A DNA stretch of 64,000 nucleotides from Chryseobacterium rhizoplanae (GCF_900182655.1 NZ_FXTC01000009.1:124001-188000); one strand, 5' to 3'; shown: positions 1 to 9,429, counted from the first letter of the stretch. The notes: generated by a model from the letters alone, not told the origin. A program made the numbers and translations.

Positions 1-43
1 AAACAGGACGGTTTCTTTGGTTGTAAAATTTTAATATTTCTAA

Positions 44-1432
44 TTAATAGGCATAGAATTCAATCCCTTCCTTAATATAACCCGAAGGTGTTACGCTGGA
101 TCTTGAATAATAATGGTCTTTACCGTTCCAATATTGGTAAATAGGAACTGTATTAGGCTGCGGAGTAGCAAAAGCATTGAACTCGATTCCTTCGTCTACA
201 TACCCTGAATAATATCCTGGAGTTTTTGTATAGTAATGATCTTTACCGTTCCAATATCTGTAGATAGGAACGGTATTCGGAGCTTTATATAAGAATGCAT
301 TAAACTCTGTTCCTTCAAATGAATATCCGCTGTAGCTTCCCTGAATTTTTGTGTAATAGTGATCTACTCCGTTATAATATCTGTAAATTGGAATTGTTTT
401 AAATTCGAGATACACTTTATTATCAATCAGATATTGGTCTACATACGCTTTAAGCTGAGCTTTTTTAACAGGATCTTTTACAAAGTCATAAATAATAATT
501 AACCCATTGCTTCCAAAGTCTACCAAAACAGAATTACTTACATTTGAGCTGTTCTGCCAATTGGAAATATTAACTTTAGTATTGGTCTGATCCAGGTTCA
601 AATCTCCTACTAGACCTTTTGAAGGATCCCCTCCTCTGGTTTTGTAGGTCAATTTCTTAGAAAAATTCATGTGGTATTCAGAAGTATTCACATCATTATC
701 CACATTCACATTAAAAATATTTAACATACCTGCCTTTATTCCGATTCTGGCTGCCTTATCACGAGTCTGACTCGTTGTTTCAGACTGGAATAAAATATCA
801 AGCTTTGCTCCTGTATAAATATCAGTCATTACATGAGTTCCATAATCCTGAACAATCTGCTGTGGAGTTTTTGTTTGTAAATCCTGAGCAAATTCAGGAG
901 TTACATAATCACCTAACATATCTGTAGTAGCATTGAATCTTACTCTTTTTTGTTTAATGGTAAGGTTATAACTTCCGTAGATATATTTTGCATCAAACTT
1001 ATTGTTGGTTGTTACCGCTGAGCCAAAACCTACAGAGAGTATTTTTTTAAACAATGGAAAATTAACTGTTGCATCCACTTTGGTGGAAACCATTTTGGAA
1101 TAAGCTTCAGCATTTTCACCATAATCTTCAGCATACTCTTGGGAGTTTGTATTTTCACTGATTAATCTATTTGTCTGCTCTACTTTAAAACGGTCAATAT
1201 CAACCACTTTAAAACCAGCTGCCGTTGCATTGGCATATTCACCGGTAACATTATAACCATGCCCTAAGACATCGTAAATTCCGTCTCCTGCAAATTTGGC
1301 TGCTGATAATCGATTATTAGCTTTTGCTGCCGGGCTTTCAGGGGTTACCTCATTATTCAGTTCTTCCGTTGAACATGAACTCATGAAAAGCATCAGTAGA
1401 CTACTGAAGCAAAATAAAATTTGTTTTTTCAT
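44..1432 (-). CDS. MACPF (perforin-like) domain lipoprotein with three C-terminal repeats
   Basis: A 462-residue protein with a lipoprotein signal peptide; the lipobox ends MSSC with the lipidated Cys at residue 20. The central region (about 45-330) looks like a membrane attack complex/perforin domain: it carries the signature Y-G-T-H at 197-200, an upstream GYNVTGEY segment, and helix/strand-rich stretches expected to form the membrane-inserting segments. The C-terminus holds three tandem units of about 41 residues starting near 346, 387 and 428, each with P-I-Y-x-Y-x-N-G-x-D-H-Y-Y and ending E-G-x-E-F-x-A. They resemble the DUF5648 type of repeat found in secreted bacterial proteins; they could bind cell-wall or surface ligands, which is inference. 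In Bacteroidota some MACPF proteins are secreted toxins against related strains (BSAP type). A TATATTTG element lies just upstream. Confidence 0.85.
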   Translation of the reverse strand: MKKQILFCFSSLLMLFMSSCSTEELNNEVTPESPAAKANNRLSAAKFAGDGIYDVLGHGYNVTGEYANATAAGFKVVDIDRFKVEQTNRLISENTNSQEYAEDYGENAEAYSKMVSTKVDATVNFPLFKKILSVGFGSAVTTNNKFDAKYIYGSYNLTIKQKRVRFNATTDMLGDYVTPEFAQDLQTKTPQQIVQDYGTHVMTDIYTGAKLDILFQSETTSQTRDKAARIGIKAGMLNIFNVNVDNDVNTSEYHMNFSKKLTYKTRGGDPSKGLVGDLNLDQTNTKVNISNWQNSSNVSNSVLVDFGSNGLIIIYDFVKDPVKKAQLKAYVDQYLIDNKVYLEFKTIPIYRYYNGVDHYYTKIQGSYSGYSFEGTEFNAFLYKAPNTVPIYRYWNGKDHYYTKTPGYYSGYVDEGIEFNAFATPQPNTVPIYQYWNGKDHYYSRSSVTPSGYIKEGIEFYAY

Positions 1433-1454
1433 AGTATTAATTAAAAGTTTCCGG

Positions 1455-1462
1455 CAAATATA
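1455..1462 (-). promoter_or_regulatory. -7 promoter element of the MACPF gene
   Basis: Minus-strand TATATTTG matches the flavobacterial consensus TAnnTTTG and lies 22 bases upstream of the ATG at 1432. Confidence 0.65.
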
Positions 1463-1493
1463 ATATTCATCAGTGAGTGAAAAAAGAAATTAC

Positions 1494-1513
1494 ATAATGA
1501 TATATATCATTAT
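1494..1513. promoter_or_regulatory. Perfect 20-bp palindrome, possible operator
   Basis: ATAATGATATATATCATTAT is a perfect inverted repeat about 32 bp upstream of the MACPF -7 element, where an activator or repressor dimer would bind. No regulator gene adjoins it, so its role is inferred from position only. Confidence 0.4.
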
Positions 1514-1845
1514 TTAGTGAATTTAATCATTACTTAAAGTACCATTAACAAAGGTTTAAAATATCACAAATTAGAGATTTAAAAACAAAAACAAATTATA
1601 AAAACCGATTTTTTAACATTCATTAAAAACACACAAATATCAATTCAACAATTTCTCTTTATGAGCTTAATTTCCACAACACGGTTATTCATAACTATCA
1701 TCCATGAATTTAAATTATGATCCGGAATAGAAGATTGAGAGCTTTAAAACAGTATTTCACAAAAACCTGTAGAGTAAATACAAAAATTGGAATCAAAAAA
1801 AAGAATACCAGGTCATAAATCACCTCTTAAACGCATAATTTTAAG

Positions 1846-1853
1846 TAAATTTG
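1846..1853 (+). promoter_or_regulatory. -7 promoter element of gltX
   Basis: TAAATTTG matches TAnnTTTG. Its TTG (1851) also opens a longer gltX frame, but the ATG at 1872 fits a start about 12 bases after the expected transcription start. Confidence 0.7.
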
Positions 1854-1871
1854 CAAAAATTAAAAATTGAA

Positions 1872-3380
1872 ATGGAGAAAGTAAGAGTACGTTTTGCTCC
1901 AAGTCCTACAGGACCATTACATTTGGGAGGCGTAAGAACCGCATTATATGATTATCTTTTTGCTAAAAATCAAGGAGGAGAATTTGTATTGAGAATAGAA
2001 GATACAGATACTGCCCGATATGTAGAAGGTGCTGAAGAATATATTGAAGAAGCTTTGGAATGGTGCGGAATCATCCCGGATGAAAGTCCTAAGAAAGGAG
2101 GGAAATATGCTCCTTACAGACAGTCTGAAAGAAGAGATATCTATGACCGATATACAGAGCAGATCTTAAAAACAGATTATGCTTATATTGCTTTTGATAC
2201 TGCTGAAGAATTGGACGGTATTCGTGCACAGTACGAAGCTAAAGGTGATGTTTTCTCATATGACAACAAAACCAGAAACGGTCTTAGAAACAGCCTGACA
2301 CTTTCTGAAGATGAAGTTCAGAGATTGTTAGACGAAAAAACTCCGTATGTAGTAAGATTCAAAATGCCTGTTGACAGAGTATTAAATCTTGAGGATATCA
2401 TCCGTGGAAAATTCTCTGTAAATACCAATACTTTAGATGATAAAGTTCTGGTAAAGAATGACGGAATGCCAACCTATCATTTTGCCAACATCATTGATGA
2501 CCATGAAATGGAAATCTCTCACGTTATCCGTGGAGAAGAATGGCTGCCATCTTTAGGACTTCACACGTTATTATATGAAGCCATGCAGTGGGAAGCACCA
2601 CAGTTTGCGCATCTTTCTTTAATTTTAAAACCTGAAGGAAAAGGAAAACTAAGTAAAAGAGACGGAGATAAATTCGGGTTTCCGGTATTCCCGCTTGATT
2701 TCAAAGATCCGGCAACGGGTATAGTTTCCAAAGGATACAGAGAAAACGGTTATCTTCCTGATGCTTTCATCAACATGGTTGCATTATTAGGCTGGTCTCC
2801 GGCAGACGATAAAGAAATTCTTCCTTTAGAAGAAATGATTAAGGAATTTGACCTTCACAAAGTACATAAAGCGGGGGCAAGATTCAGTAAAGAAAAATCA
2901 GAGTGGTTCAACCATCAGTATATTCAGATGAAGTCTGACGAAGAGCTTCTTCAGATATTGAAAAACACTGCTATTGATTTCGCAGGTGCTTCTGATGAAA
3001 AACTGTTGAAGGTGATTCACCTGATGAAAGAAAGAGCAACTTTCCCGAAAGATATTTACGAAAACGGAAAATTCTTCTTTGAAGCTCCAACTTCTTATGA
3101 TGAAAAAGCTTCGAAAAAAGCATGGAACGATGAAACATCTGCAATTTTAGCAGAATTGGCAGCAGCTTTTGGTTCTACAGACTTTACTGCAGAGACATTG
3201 AAGCAGACCATGCATGATTTCGCGGAAAGCAAAGGGCTGGGTATGGGTAAAGTAATGATGCCGTTACGTTTGTCTTTAGTAGGAGAATTGAAAGGACCGG
3301 ACGTTCCGGACATTCTGGAAACCCTTGGTAAAGAGGAAAGTACCTCCAGAATAAACAATGCTATAAATAATTTTAAATAG
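1872..3380 (+). CDS. gltX: Glutamate--tRNA ligase
   Basis: Cytoplasmic class I aminoacyl-tRNA synthetase that charges tRNA-Glu with glutamate. The protein has 502 residues from the ATG at 1872. The HIGH-type motif reads P-S-P-T-G-P-L-H-L-G-G (residues 10-20) and the KMSKS-type motif reads KLSKR at 259-263, both as expected for GluRS. The C-terminal anticodon-binding helical region is complete. An in-frame TTG at 1851 gives a 7-residue longer frame, but that codon is part of the -7 promoter element TAAATTTG, so it is rejected as the start. accA follows 49 bases downstream but has its own promoter element. Confidence 0.97.
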   Translation: MEKVRVRFAPSPTGPLHLGGVRTALYDYLFAKNQGGEFVLRIEDTDTARYVEGAEEYIEEALEWCGIIPDESPKKGGKYAPYRQSERRDIYDRYTEQILKTDYAYIAFDTAEELDGIRAQYEAKGDVFSYDNKTRNGLRNSLTLSEDEVQRLLDEKTPYVVRFKMPVDRVLNLEDIIRGKFSVNTNTLDDKVLVKNDGMPTYHFANIIDDHEMEISHVIRGEEWLPSLGLHTLLYEAMQWEAPQFAHLSLILKPEGKGKLSKRDGDKFGFPVFPLDFKDPATGIVSKGYRENGYLPDAFINMVALLGWSPADDKEILPLEEMIKEFDLHKVHKAGARFSKEKSEWFNHQYIQMKSDEELLQILKNTAIDFAGASDEKLLKVIHLMKERATFPKDIYENGKFFFEAPTSYDEKASKKAWNDETSAILAELAAAFGSTDFTAETLKQTMHDFAESKGLGMGKVMMPLRLSLVGELKGPDVPDILETLGKEESTSRINNAINNFK

Positions 3381-3398
3381 AATAACCATAATTTTTCA

Positions 3399-3406
3399 TA
3401 CATTTG
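3399..3406 (+). promoter_or_regulatory. -7 promoter element of accA
   Basis: TACATTTG matches TAnnTTTG and lies 23 bases before the accA ATG. accA may therefore be transcribed on its own as well as by read-through from gltX. Confidence 0.6.
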
Positions 3407-3429
3407 AAAGATTTAATTTACTTCAAGAA

Positions 3430-4386
3430 ATGGAATATTTAAGTTTCGAACTTCCTATCAAAGAATTGATGGATCAATACCAGACGTGTTCTTTAGTAGG
3501 AGAAGAAAGTGGTGTTGATGTAAAATTAGCATGCAGCCAGATTGAGGATAAGATTTTAGAAAAGAAAAAAGAAATCTATGGAAATCTTACACCTTGGCAA
3601 AGAGTACAACTGTCCCGTCATCCGGATCGTCCTTATACATTGGATTATATCAATGGGATGGCAGACAAAGGCAGTTTCTTAGAACTTCATGGAGACAGAA
3701 ATTTCGCTGATGATCCGGCAATGATTGGAGGATTGATTACCCTGGATGGTCAGAAAGTTATGATCATAGGGACTCAAAAAGGAAGAACAACTAAAGAGAG
3801 ACAATACAGAAGATTTGGAATGCCAAATCCTGAGGGATACAGAAAAGCTTTAAGACTAATGAAGCTTGCTGAAAAATTCAATATTCCTGTGGTAACTTTA
3901 GTAGATACACCGGGAGCTTATCCGGGATTGGAAGCTGAAGAAAGAGGACAGGGTGAAGCTATTGCAAGAAATATTTTTGAAATGGTTCAGCTGAAAACGC
4001 CTATCTTCACTTACATCATCGGAGAGGGTGCCAGTGGTGGTGCATTAGGAATAGGTGTTGGAAATAAAGTATATATGTTGGAAAATACATGGTATACTGT
4101 AATTGCACCGGAAAGCTGTTCTTCTATCTTATGGAGAAACTGGGATCACAAGGAAGATGCAGCCAATGCATTGAACCTTACACCAGCAGATGCTTTAAGA
4201 GAAAAGTTCATCGACGGAATCATCGAAGAACCACTTGGCGGAGCTCATTATGATCAGGAGACGACTTATTTAAACCTGAAAAATTCAATTTTACAGAATA
4301 TCAAAGCTTTCTCCAAATTTACAAGACAGGAGCTTGAAACCCAGAGACAGGATAAATTCATTGCGATGGGTCAGTTTAAAGGATAA
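3430..4386 (+). CDS. accA: Acetyl-CoA carboxylase carboxyltransferase subunit alpha
   Basis: The alpha subunit of the carboxyltransferase half of acetyl-CoA carboxylase. With AccD it transfers the carboxyl group from carboxybiotin to acetyl-CoA to make malonyl-CoA, the first step of fatty acid synthesis. The 318-residue length is normal. Conserved segments include the start L-S-F-E-L-P-I, G-D-R-N-F-A-D-D-P-A, V-T-L-V-D-T-P-G-A-Y-P-G and the glycine-rich oxyanion segment G-E-G-A-S-G-G-A. AccD and the biotin components are not in the window. A strong intrinsic terminator follows directly. Confidence 0.97.
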   Translation: MEYLSFELPIKELMDQYQTCSLVGEESGVDVKLACSQIEDKILEKKKEIYGNLTPWQRVQLSRHPDRPYTLDYINGMADKGSFLELHGDRNFADDPAMIGGLITLDGQKVMIIGTQKGRTTKERQYRRFGMPNPEGYRKALRLMKLAEKFNIPVVTLVDTPGAYPGLEAEERGQGEAIARNIFEMVQLKTPIFTYIIGEGASGGALGIGVGNKVYMLENTWYTVIAPESCSSILWRNWDHKEDAANALNLTPADALREKFIDGIIEEPLGGAHYDQETTYLNLKNSILQNIKAFSKFTRQELETQRQDKFIAMGQFKG

Positions 4387-4392
4387 AAAAAT

Positions 4393-4430
4393 AAAAAGGT
4401 TAAGAATTTCTTCTTAACCTTTTTTCTTTA
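4393..4430 (+). terminator. Intrinsic terminator after accA
   Basis: The stem AAAAAGGTTAAGAA pairs with TTCTTAACCTTTTT across a TTTC loop and runs into a T-rich tract. It lies between convergent genes and can work in both directions. Confidence 0.85.
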
Positions 4431-4447
4431 GCTTTCTTCTATCTGTT

Positions 4448-5221
4448 TTATTCTGCAACATTCAGGGCAATTTCAATATCCTGGGTAATCTTCTTCGGAG
4501 CAGAATATTTTGCATCACACACCATTGTTGTCATTATATACTCTCCTTTATCTACCAGAATGAAGTTTTCTCCTTTTGCAGGAACACTCAGGTTATAATA
4601 TTTTTTACCACTTATCTTTACAATAAGATTACAGGAAGATCTGTTTTTGATATTTACATAGGCTTCACTTTTGTTTATATCATTATTAAAGAGATGCGTC
4701 AGCATTGCAGCCCTTCTTTTATTTTCTTCACTCGGTTCTGCTTTAGAAGTACCGGCACTTTTTGCTGAACCTGCAGAACCCACTGATGCAAAAGTGGTTG
4801 TTCTTCTTTCTTCTTTTAAAGCTTCAATAGCTGCTGCAGTGTTATTGGAAACAGGCTTTCCGTTTGCCGTATACGTTTTATTTGCAGCAACAGTTTTACC
4901 GCTGTTTAACTCATTATTCTTAACGATATTTTCAATTTTATCTTTACTGATCGGTCTAATCGTAGGTTTCGCTTCAGGAGAATTGTCTGCCATGATAATA
5001 TCAATCAGTTTTCTTTTAAAATAATCTGTTTTAGCATGTCCCGGATTCTGTTTCAAAAAGCCGGCAATCACTCTGGCTTCTTTTGAAATCTCAGCTTCCT
5101 GCTCTGTATAGATAATTACAGTTTCTTTTTCAACAACAGCTTTTGATTTTGTCTTTTTCTTTTTTTGGGAAAAACCAAGTGAGAAAATGCATATAAATAG
5201 AAGGAATAAGATTTTTTTCAT
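4448..5221 (-). CDS. Secreted protein, DUF6759-like C-terminal domain (family member 1)
   Basis: A 257-residue protein with an N-terminal signal peptide (MKKILFLLFICIFSLGFSQ) followed by a Lys-rich stretch. The middle is low in complexity and rich in Ala and Thr. The C-terminal 90 residues carry a block shared with the genes at 14199, 15758 and 16457: N-x-S-x-C-N, then Y-Y-N-L-x-V-P-A-x-G-E-N-F, then K-G-x-Y and a second conserved Cys in M-V-C-D. The two Cys could form an exported disulfide. I recall this family as DUF6759 of Chryseobacterium-type genomes but could not check it. The function is unknown; export to the periplasm or surface is inferred from the signal peptide. Confidence 0.75.
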   Translation of the reverse strand: MKKILFLLFICIFSLGFSQKKKKTKSKAVVEKETVIIYTEQEAEISKEARVIAGFLKQNPGHAKTDYFKRKLIDIIMADNSPEAKPTIRPISKDKIENIVKNNELNSGKTVAANKTYTANGKPVSNNTAAAIEALKEERRTTTFASVGSAGSAKSAGTSKAEPSEENKRRAAMLTHLFNNDINKSEAYVNIKNRSSCNLIVKISGKKYYNLSVPAKGENFILVDKGEYIMTTMVCDAKYSAPKKITQDIEIALNVAE

Positions 5222-5296
5222 TAATCAAATCTTTAAAATAGTATTAAATATATTAATAACGTGAAAAGTCATTTTTTAGTTTATCATTAAAATCAT

Positions 5297-5304
5297 TATC
5301 TTTG
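5297..5304 (+). promoter_or_regulatory. -7 promoter element of tsf
   Basis: TATCTTTG matches TAnnTTTG. It lies 62 bases before the tsf ATG, leaving an untranslated leader of about 55 bases. It gives tsf its own promoter now that the gene is away from rpsB. Confidence 0.7.
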
Positions 5305-5366
5305 CACTGCTCTAAATTTAAGCTAAAAATTAATACTAATCTTAAATAAAAAAAATAATAGATATT

Positions 5367-6191
5367 ATGTCTTATACACCAGCTGCTGCAGACGTAGCAA
5401 AATTGAGAAACCAAACAGGTGCAGGTATGATGGACTGCAAAAAAGCTCTAGTTGAAGCTGAAGGAGACTTCGAAAAAGCGGTAGATATCCTTAGAAAAAA
5501 AGGACAAAAAGTTGCTGCTAACAGAGCTGACAGAGAATCTGCTGAAGGTGCAGTAATCGCAAGAGTAAACGAAGACAACACTTTAGGTGTAGTAATCTCT
5601 CTAAACTGCGAAACTGACTTCGTTGCTAAGAATGAAGCTTTCATTGAGCTAGCTTACGAATTAGCTGAGATGGCTATCTTCGCTGCTACTAAAGAAGAAC
5701 TTTTAGCTACTGATTTCCACGGAATGACTGTTGCTGAGAAATTAGTAGAGCAAACAGGAGTTATCGGTGAGAAAATCGAAATCGGATCTTTCGAAAGAAT
5801 CCAGGGAGATTTCTTAGGAGCTTACATCCACGCTGGAAACAAGATCGCTGCAATCTCTTCTCTTTCTGCTAAAGTAGACGGAGCTGACGAAGCTGCTAAA
5901 GCTGTTTCTATGCAGGTTGCTGCTATGAACCCAATCGCTTTGGACGAAACAAGAGTTTCTCAAGAGACTATCGATAAAGAATTAGAAATCGAAAGACACA
6001 AACTTACTGAAGAAGGTAAGCCTGCAAACATTATCGATAATATCCTTAAAGGTAAAATGCAGAGATTCTACAAAGACAACACTTTGGTACACCAGGATTT
6101 CATTAAAGACGGAAGTATCTCAGTTGCTGACTATGTAAAATCTGTAAATGCAGATCTAAAAGTAACAGGATTTGTAAGAGTAAGCCTATAA
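5367..6191 (+). CDS. tsf: Translation elongation factor Ts
   Basis: The guanine nucleotide exchange factor that releases GDP from EF-Tu. The 274-residue length is typical of Bacteroidota. An N-terminal UBA-like domain carries T-G-A-G-M-M-D-C-K-K-A-L (17-28), and the EF-Tu-contacting T-D-F-V-A-K-N motif is at 83-89. Codon use is strongly biased, as expected for a highly expressed gene. It lies alone on the plus strand between a secreted-protein gene and a T9SS gene, more than 11 kb from rpsB, its usual operon partner in most bacteria. It has its own promoter element and terminator. Confidence 0.97.
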   Translation: MSYTPAAADVAKLRNQTGAGMMDCKKALVEAEGDFEKAVDILRKKGQKVAANRADRESAEGAVIARVNEDNTLGVVISLNCETDFVAKNEAFIELAYELAEMAIFAATKEELLATDFHGMTVAEKLVEQTGVIGEKIEIGSFERIQGDFLGAYIHAGNKIAAISSLSAKVDGADEAAKAVSMQVAAMNPIALDETRVSQETIDKELEIERHKLTEEGKPANIIDNILKGKMQRFYKDNTLVHQDFIKDGSISVADYVKSVNADLKVTGFVRVSL

Positions 6192-6215
6192 GCTCATCTT
6201 CAAAAAAATATTGAA

Positions 6216-6247
6216 TCCCGGTGAAATTCACCGGGATTTTTTTATTC
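6216..6247 (+). terminator. Intrinsic terminator after tsf
   Basis: AATCCCGGTG pairs with CACCGGGATT across AAATT and is followed by a run of seven T. Confidence 0.9.
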
Positions 6248-6577
6248 CCAAAATCTTTTAATTACAAAATAATACAGAGGCAGACGTCTGTAACACACAA
6301 ATCAGCTGTTACCATTAAAATTGATGGCTCATAAGACCATTATTTCATCAATTTTCTGATAGGAATTATTTCTGTCCCCGAAAATCAAATAAAATAAGTC
6401 TTACAAAAGGGATATATTTCCATTTTTCAGATAAAATGCCTGAAATCCAATTACCAGTTTGACACTCAGGATGGCTTTTATTTAAAAATCGGCAATATTT
6501 TTTTAACATTTATTTATATTTTATTAAAAGTATTTCATTTTTTATTTTAATTTTGTAGAAATCCTAATTCCATACAC
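6248..6577. other. Intergenic region upstream of the first T9SS surface protein
   Basis: This A+T-rich stretch follows the tsf terminator. It contains a short palindrome CAGACGTCTG near 6281-6290 and the -7 element TAATTTTG at 6548-6555. No coding frame or RNA gene is evident. Confidence 0.6.
6548..6555 (+). promoter_or_regulatory. -7 promoter element of the gene at 6578
   Basis: TAATTTTG matches TAnnTTTG, 22 bases before the ATG. Confidence 0.65.
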
Positions 6578-9406
6578 ATGAAAAGATTTCTACTCAGTCT
6601 GGTATTAATTTTTTTGACAATTAATACACTCTTTGCACAAAGGGATACAGAGCATTGGATTGCTCCTTACTATGATAGTTATGGCGGTAATACTTATACC
6701 AACATGATCTATTTGTCTACTGACTCACCCACCCCCTTTGATGTAACCATATACAATAACAATGCTCCAGTAACTACCGTTACCATTAGTAAGGGTAACC
6801 CGCAAACCTACAAGGTTACCAATAGCCTTATTAGTGCAACTACAACTACAGAAGCATTCACTGTTGGTAATAAAGGGCTGTATTTAAAAGCAGCAAAACC
6901 TTTTTACTGTAGTTTAAGACTTGCCCAAAGTGTTCACGGGGAAGTAATTACCAGTAAAGGAAAAGCCGGAATTGGAAAAACATTTTTCGTTGCTGCTGCT
7001 CCCAATACCTACACCAGCAGTATTCAGAACTTTACAGCAGGAGTGCTTGCTACTGAAGATAATACCAATGTAACAGTATCATGGAACCCTACTGCTGGAG
7101 TTGTTTTCATTAATGGAAGTCCTACAGGAAACACGCAAACCTTTACCTTGCAGAAGGGGCAGTCTTTTATTCTTGCAGGATCTGGAACACAATCTGGAAA
7201 CCTAACGGGGTTTATTGGTGCAAAAATAGTTTCTGATAAACCAATAACCCTTACCAACGGAAGCTGTAATGCCAACTTCTCTGCCAGTACATCAGGAAGT
7301 GATCCGGTTCTGGATCAATCTGTACCTGTTGACAGACTTGGAAATACTTTCGCAATGGTAAAAACAAGATCTACTGCTCCCAATTTAAATATGGAGGGAG
7401 GTCTTATTGTTGCTACTGAAGATAACACTCAAGTATTTTTAAATGGCGGAGGAACTTCCGTTGCAACACTTGCTGCCGGAGAATGGTATAGAATTAATGA
7501 AACCAGCTATGTGGCTCAAGGGACTTCAGGACATTCAAACATGTTCATTTCGACGACTAAAAATGTATACTTATACCAATTTATTGGAATTCAGGGAAGT
7601 GATGCTACAAACGGATTTAACTATATACCACCGTTGAACTGTTTCCTTCCGAGAAAAATTGATGAAATCGGAAAGATCAATGAGATGCCTATTGGCTCAG
7701 GAGGAGCCAGTGCAGTTCAGGATATCATTGTCAAATTAAATATTTTAACAGAGACAGGAGCAACTGTGATGGTAAATGACGCCCCAGTTGCAGCTACAGA
7801 CGGACCATATCCTGTAACAGGAAATACTAACTGGGTAACATATGGAATCACCGGAGTAAGCGGAAATATTAAAATCACTTCTACAAAGGCTGTAACAGCT
7901 GGTATCAACGGAGGATTCAGTTCTGCAGGATACGGAGGCTACTTTGCGGGATTCTCATCAATTCCTGTAATTGCGAAAAAAACAGGAGAATGTGTACCGG
8001 GAATCATTCTTGAACTGGATGACGGATATGAAACATACCAGTGGTACCGTGACGGAGTAGTCATTCCGGGTGCTACTTCTTACACCTACACTCCTACACA
8101 ATCAGGAAACTATACTGTAAAAGTAACAATGGGAACATGTCCTCCTGTGACAACTCCTATCTATAAAGTACAAACTTGTTTAAAAGAAACAACTCAAACG
8201 CTTAACGCTTGTTCTACTAAAATCATTACTCCTGCGTTTACTTCGTCTACACAAACCGTGGTACCAAGTACAGTAGTAATTATAACTCCTCCTACAAAGG
8301 GAACAGCCGTGGTTAATCCAAACGGAACAATCACTTACAACCCAAATCCCGGATATTTAGGACCGGATAAAATAGTTTATAAATTCTGTGGAAACTCTGT
8401 TGAGTTTACAGATTGTGAGCAGGTAACACTCAACCTTACCGTAGTACCATTCATTGTAACGGATACTTCTATTAAGGCATGTTGGTATGATGTAGCTCCT
8501 TATGCTTATTTTGATCTTACAAAAGCTAAAGTGACAGATTATAATGCCGTTACTAAGAAATACTATCGTACATTAAATGACCTTACTGCTGGCATCAATG
8601 AAATCACAACACCAGATAACTTCCCTTCAACAGGAGGATTTGTATATGTGAAAGTAACCACAGCTGAAGGATGTACAGCCAATGCAAAAATCGAATTGAT
8701 TGTACTTCCAATCAAAAAATCTCCGATATTGGTAGATCAGTATATCTGTATGGATGCTAAAACCAATCTGGACGCAGGTTCCGGATATGATTCTTACCAA
8801 TGGAGCACAGGCGCTACCACTTCAGGTATCAGAGATATTGGTGTTGGAGAATATACTGTAATACTTGGTAAGAACGGATGTTTCCTTACTCAGACAGTAA
8901 AAGTTAAAAAAGTTGAAGATCCGGTAATCCAGACGATTGAGATCAACAACAATACAGCAACAGTAATTGTAAGCGGAGGTAAAGCACCTCTAAAATATGC
9001 GGTTGACGGAACTGCTAACTGGCAGGATTCGAATGTCTTCACAGGTTTAAGCAGAGGACAGCATACATTCTATGTAAAAGATTTCTACAACTGTACTCCT
9101 ACTTCCGTAGAAATTACGGTTCCTAATCTATTGAATGCCATTACCCCTAATGGAGATAACGTAAATGATTATATAGATTACAGCGAACTTGCTTACAAAG
9201 AAAACCTAAGTTTTGTAGTATATGACAGATATGGAAATATGGTATTTACCGGAAATAAATTCAACAACTACAGATGGGACGGAAAACACTTCGATAAGAA
9301 AATTGGAACAGGAACATACTGGTACCATATCAACTGGAATGAATCCAACAAAGAAAAGACTCCAGTAAAATACACAGGTTGGATTCTTGTTAAAAACAGA
9401 GAGTAA
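6578..9406 (+). CDS. T9SS type B surface protein, IgGFc-binding-like plus CHU_C domain (paralogue A)
   Basis: A 942-residue exported protein. A signal peptide (about 1-21, ending F-A-Q) is followed by a large region (about 130-465) like the IgGFc-binding N-terminal family, recognised by A-T-E-D-N-T repeats and K-P-I-T-L-T-N-G. An Ig-like segment around 478-530 contains Y-Q-W-Y-R-D-G. A cadherin-like repeat follows (about 545-625, G-T-I-T-Y-N-P). The C-terminus from about 852 is a gliding-motility-type CHU_C domain (I-T-P-N-G-D-N, Y-D-R-Y-G, Y-W-Y), the type B sorting signal that sends proteins through the type IX secretion system to the cell surface. Its role is probably adhesion or the extracellular matrix. 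It is a tandem paralogue of the gene at 9521. Confidence 0.88.
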   Translation: MKRFLLSLVLIFLTINTLFAQRDTEHWIAPYYDSYGGNTYTNMIYLSTDSPTPFDVTIYNNNAPVTTVTISKGNPQTYKVTNSLISATTTTEAFTVGNKGLYLKAAKPFYCSLRLAQSVHGEVITSKGKAGIGKTFFVAAAPNTYTSSIQNFTAGVLATEDNTNVTVSWNPTAGVVFINGSPTGNTQTFTLQKGQSFILAGSGTQSGNLTGFIGAKIVSDKPITLTNGSCNANFSASTSGSDPVLDQSVPVDRLGNTFAMVKTRSTAPNLNMEGGLIVATEDNTQVFLNGGGTSVATLAAGEWYRINETSYVAQGTSGHSNMFISTTKNVYLYQFIGIQGSDATNGFNYIPPLNCFLPRKIDEIGKINEMPIGSGGASAVQDIIVKLNILTETGATVMVNDAPVAATDGPYPVTGNTNWVTYGITGVSGNIKITSTKAVTAGINGGFSSAGYGGYFAGFSSIPVIAKKTGECVPGIILELDDGYETYQWYRDGVVIPGATSYTYTPTQSGNYTVKVTMGTCPPVTTPIYKVQTCLKETTQTLNACSTKIITPAFTSSTQTVVPSTVVIITPPTKGTAVVNPNGTITYNPNPGYLGPDKIVYKFCGNSVEFTDCEQVTLNLTVVPFIVTDTSIKACWYDVAPYAYFDLTKAKVTDYNAVTKKYYRTLNDLTAGINEITTPDNFPSTGGFVYVKVTTAEGCTANAKIELIVLPIKKSPILVDQYICMDAKTNLDAGSGYDSYQWSTGATTSGIRDIGVGEYTVILGKNGCFLTQTVKVKKVEDPVIQTIEINNNTATVIVSGGKAPLKYAVDGTANWQDSNVFTGLSRGQHTFYVKDFYNCTPTSVEITVPNLLNAITPNGDNVNDYIDYSELAYKENLSFVVYDRYGNMVFTGNKFNNYRWDGKHFDKKIGTGTYWYHINWNESNKEKTPVKYTGWILVKNRE

Positions 9407-9429
9407 TAATTAGTTAAAACCATATTGGT

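Larger units (their letters stand above)
1433..1871. other. Divergent intergenic region between the MACPF gene and gltX
   Basis: About 440 A+T-rich bases. They hold the MACPF -7 element (1455-1462), a perfect palindrome (1494-1513) and the gltX -7 element (1846-1853). I see no RNA gene or coding frame in the rest. Confidence 0.7.

Noticed and set aside
346..1432. DNA-level tandem repeat or CRISPR-like array suggested by repeated segments near the start of the window
   Set aside because: The similarity is between three protein units of 41 residues in the MACPF gene; there is no direct-repeat/spacer pattern.
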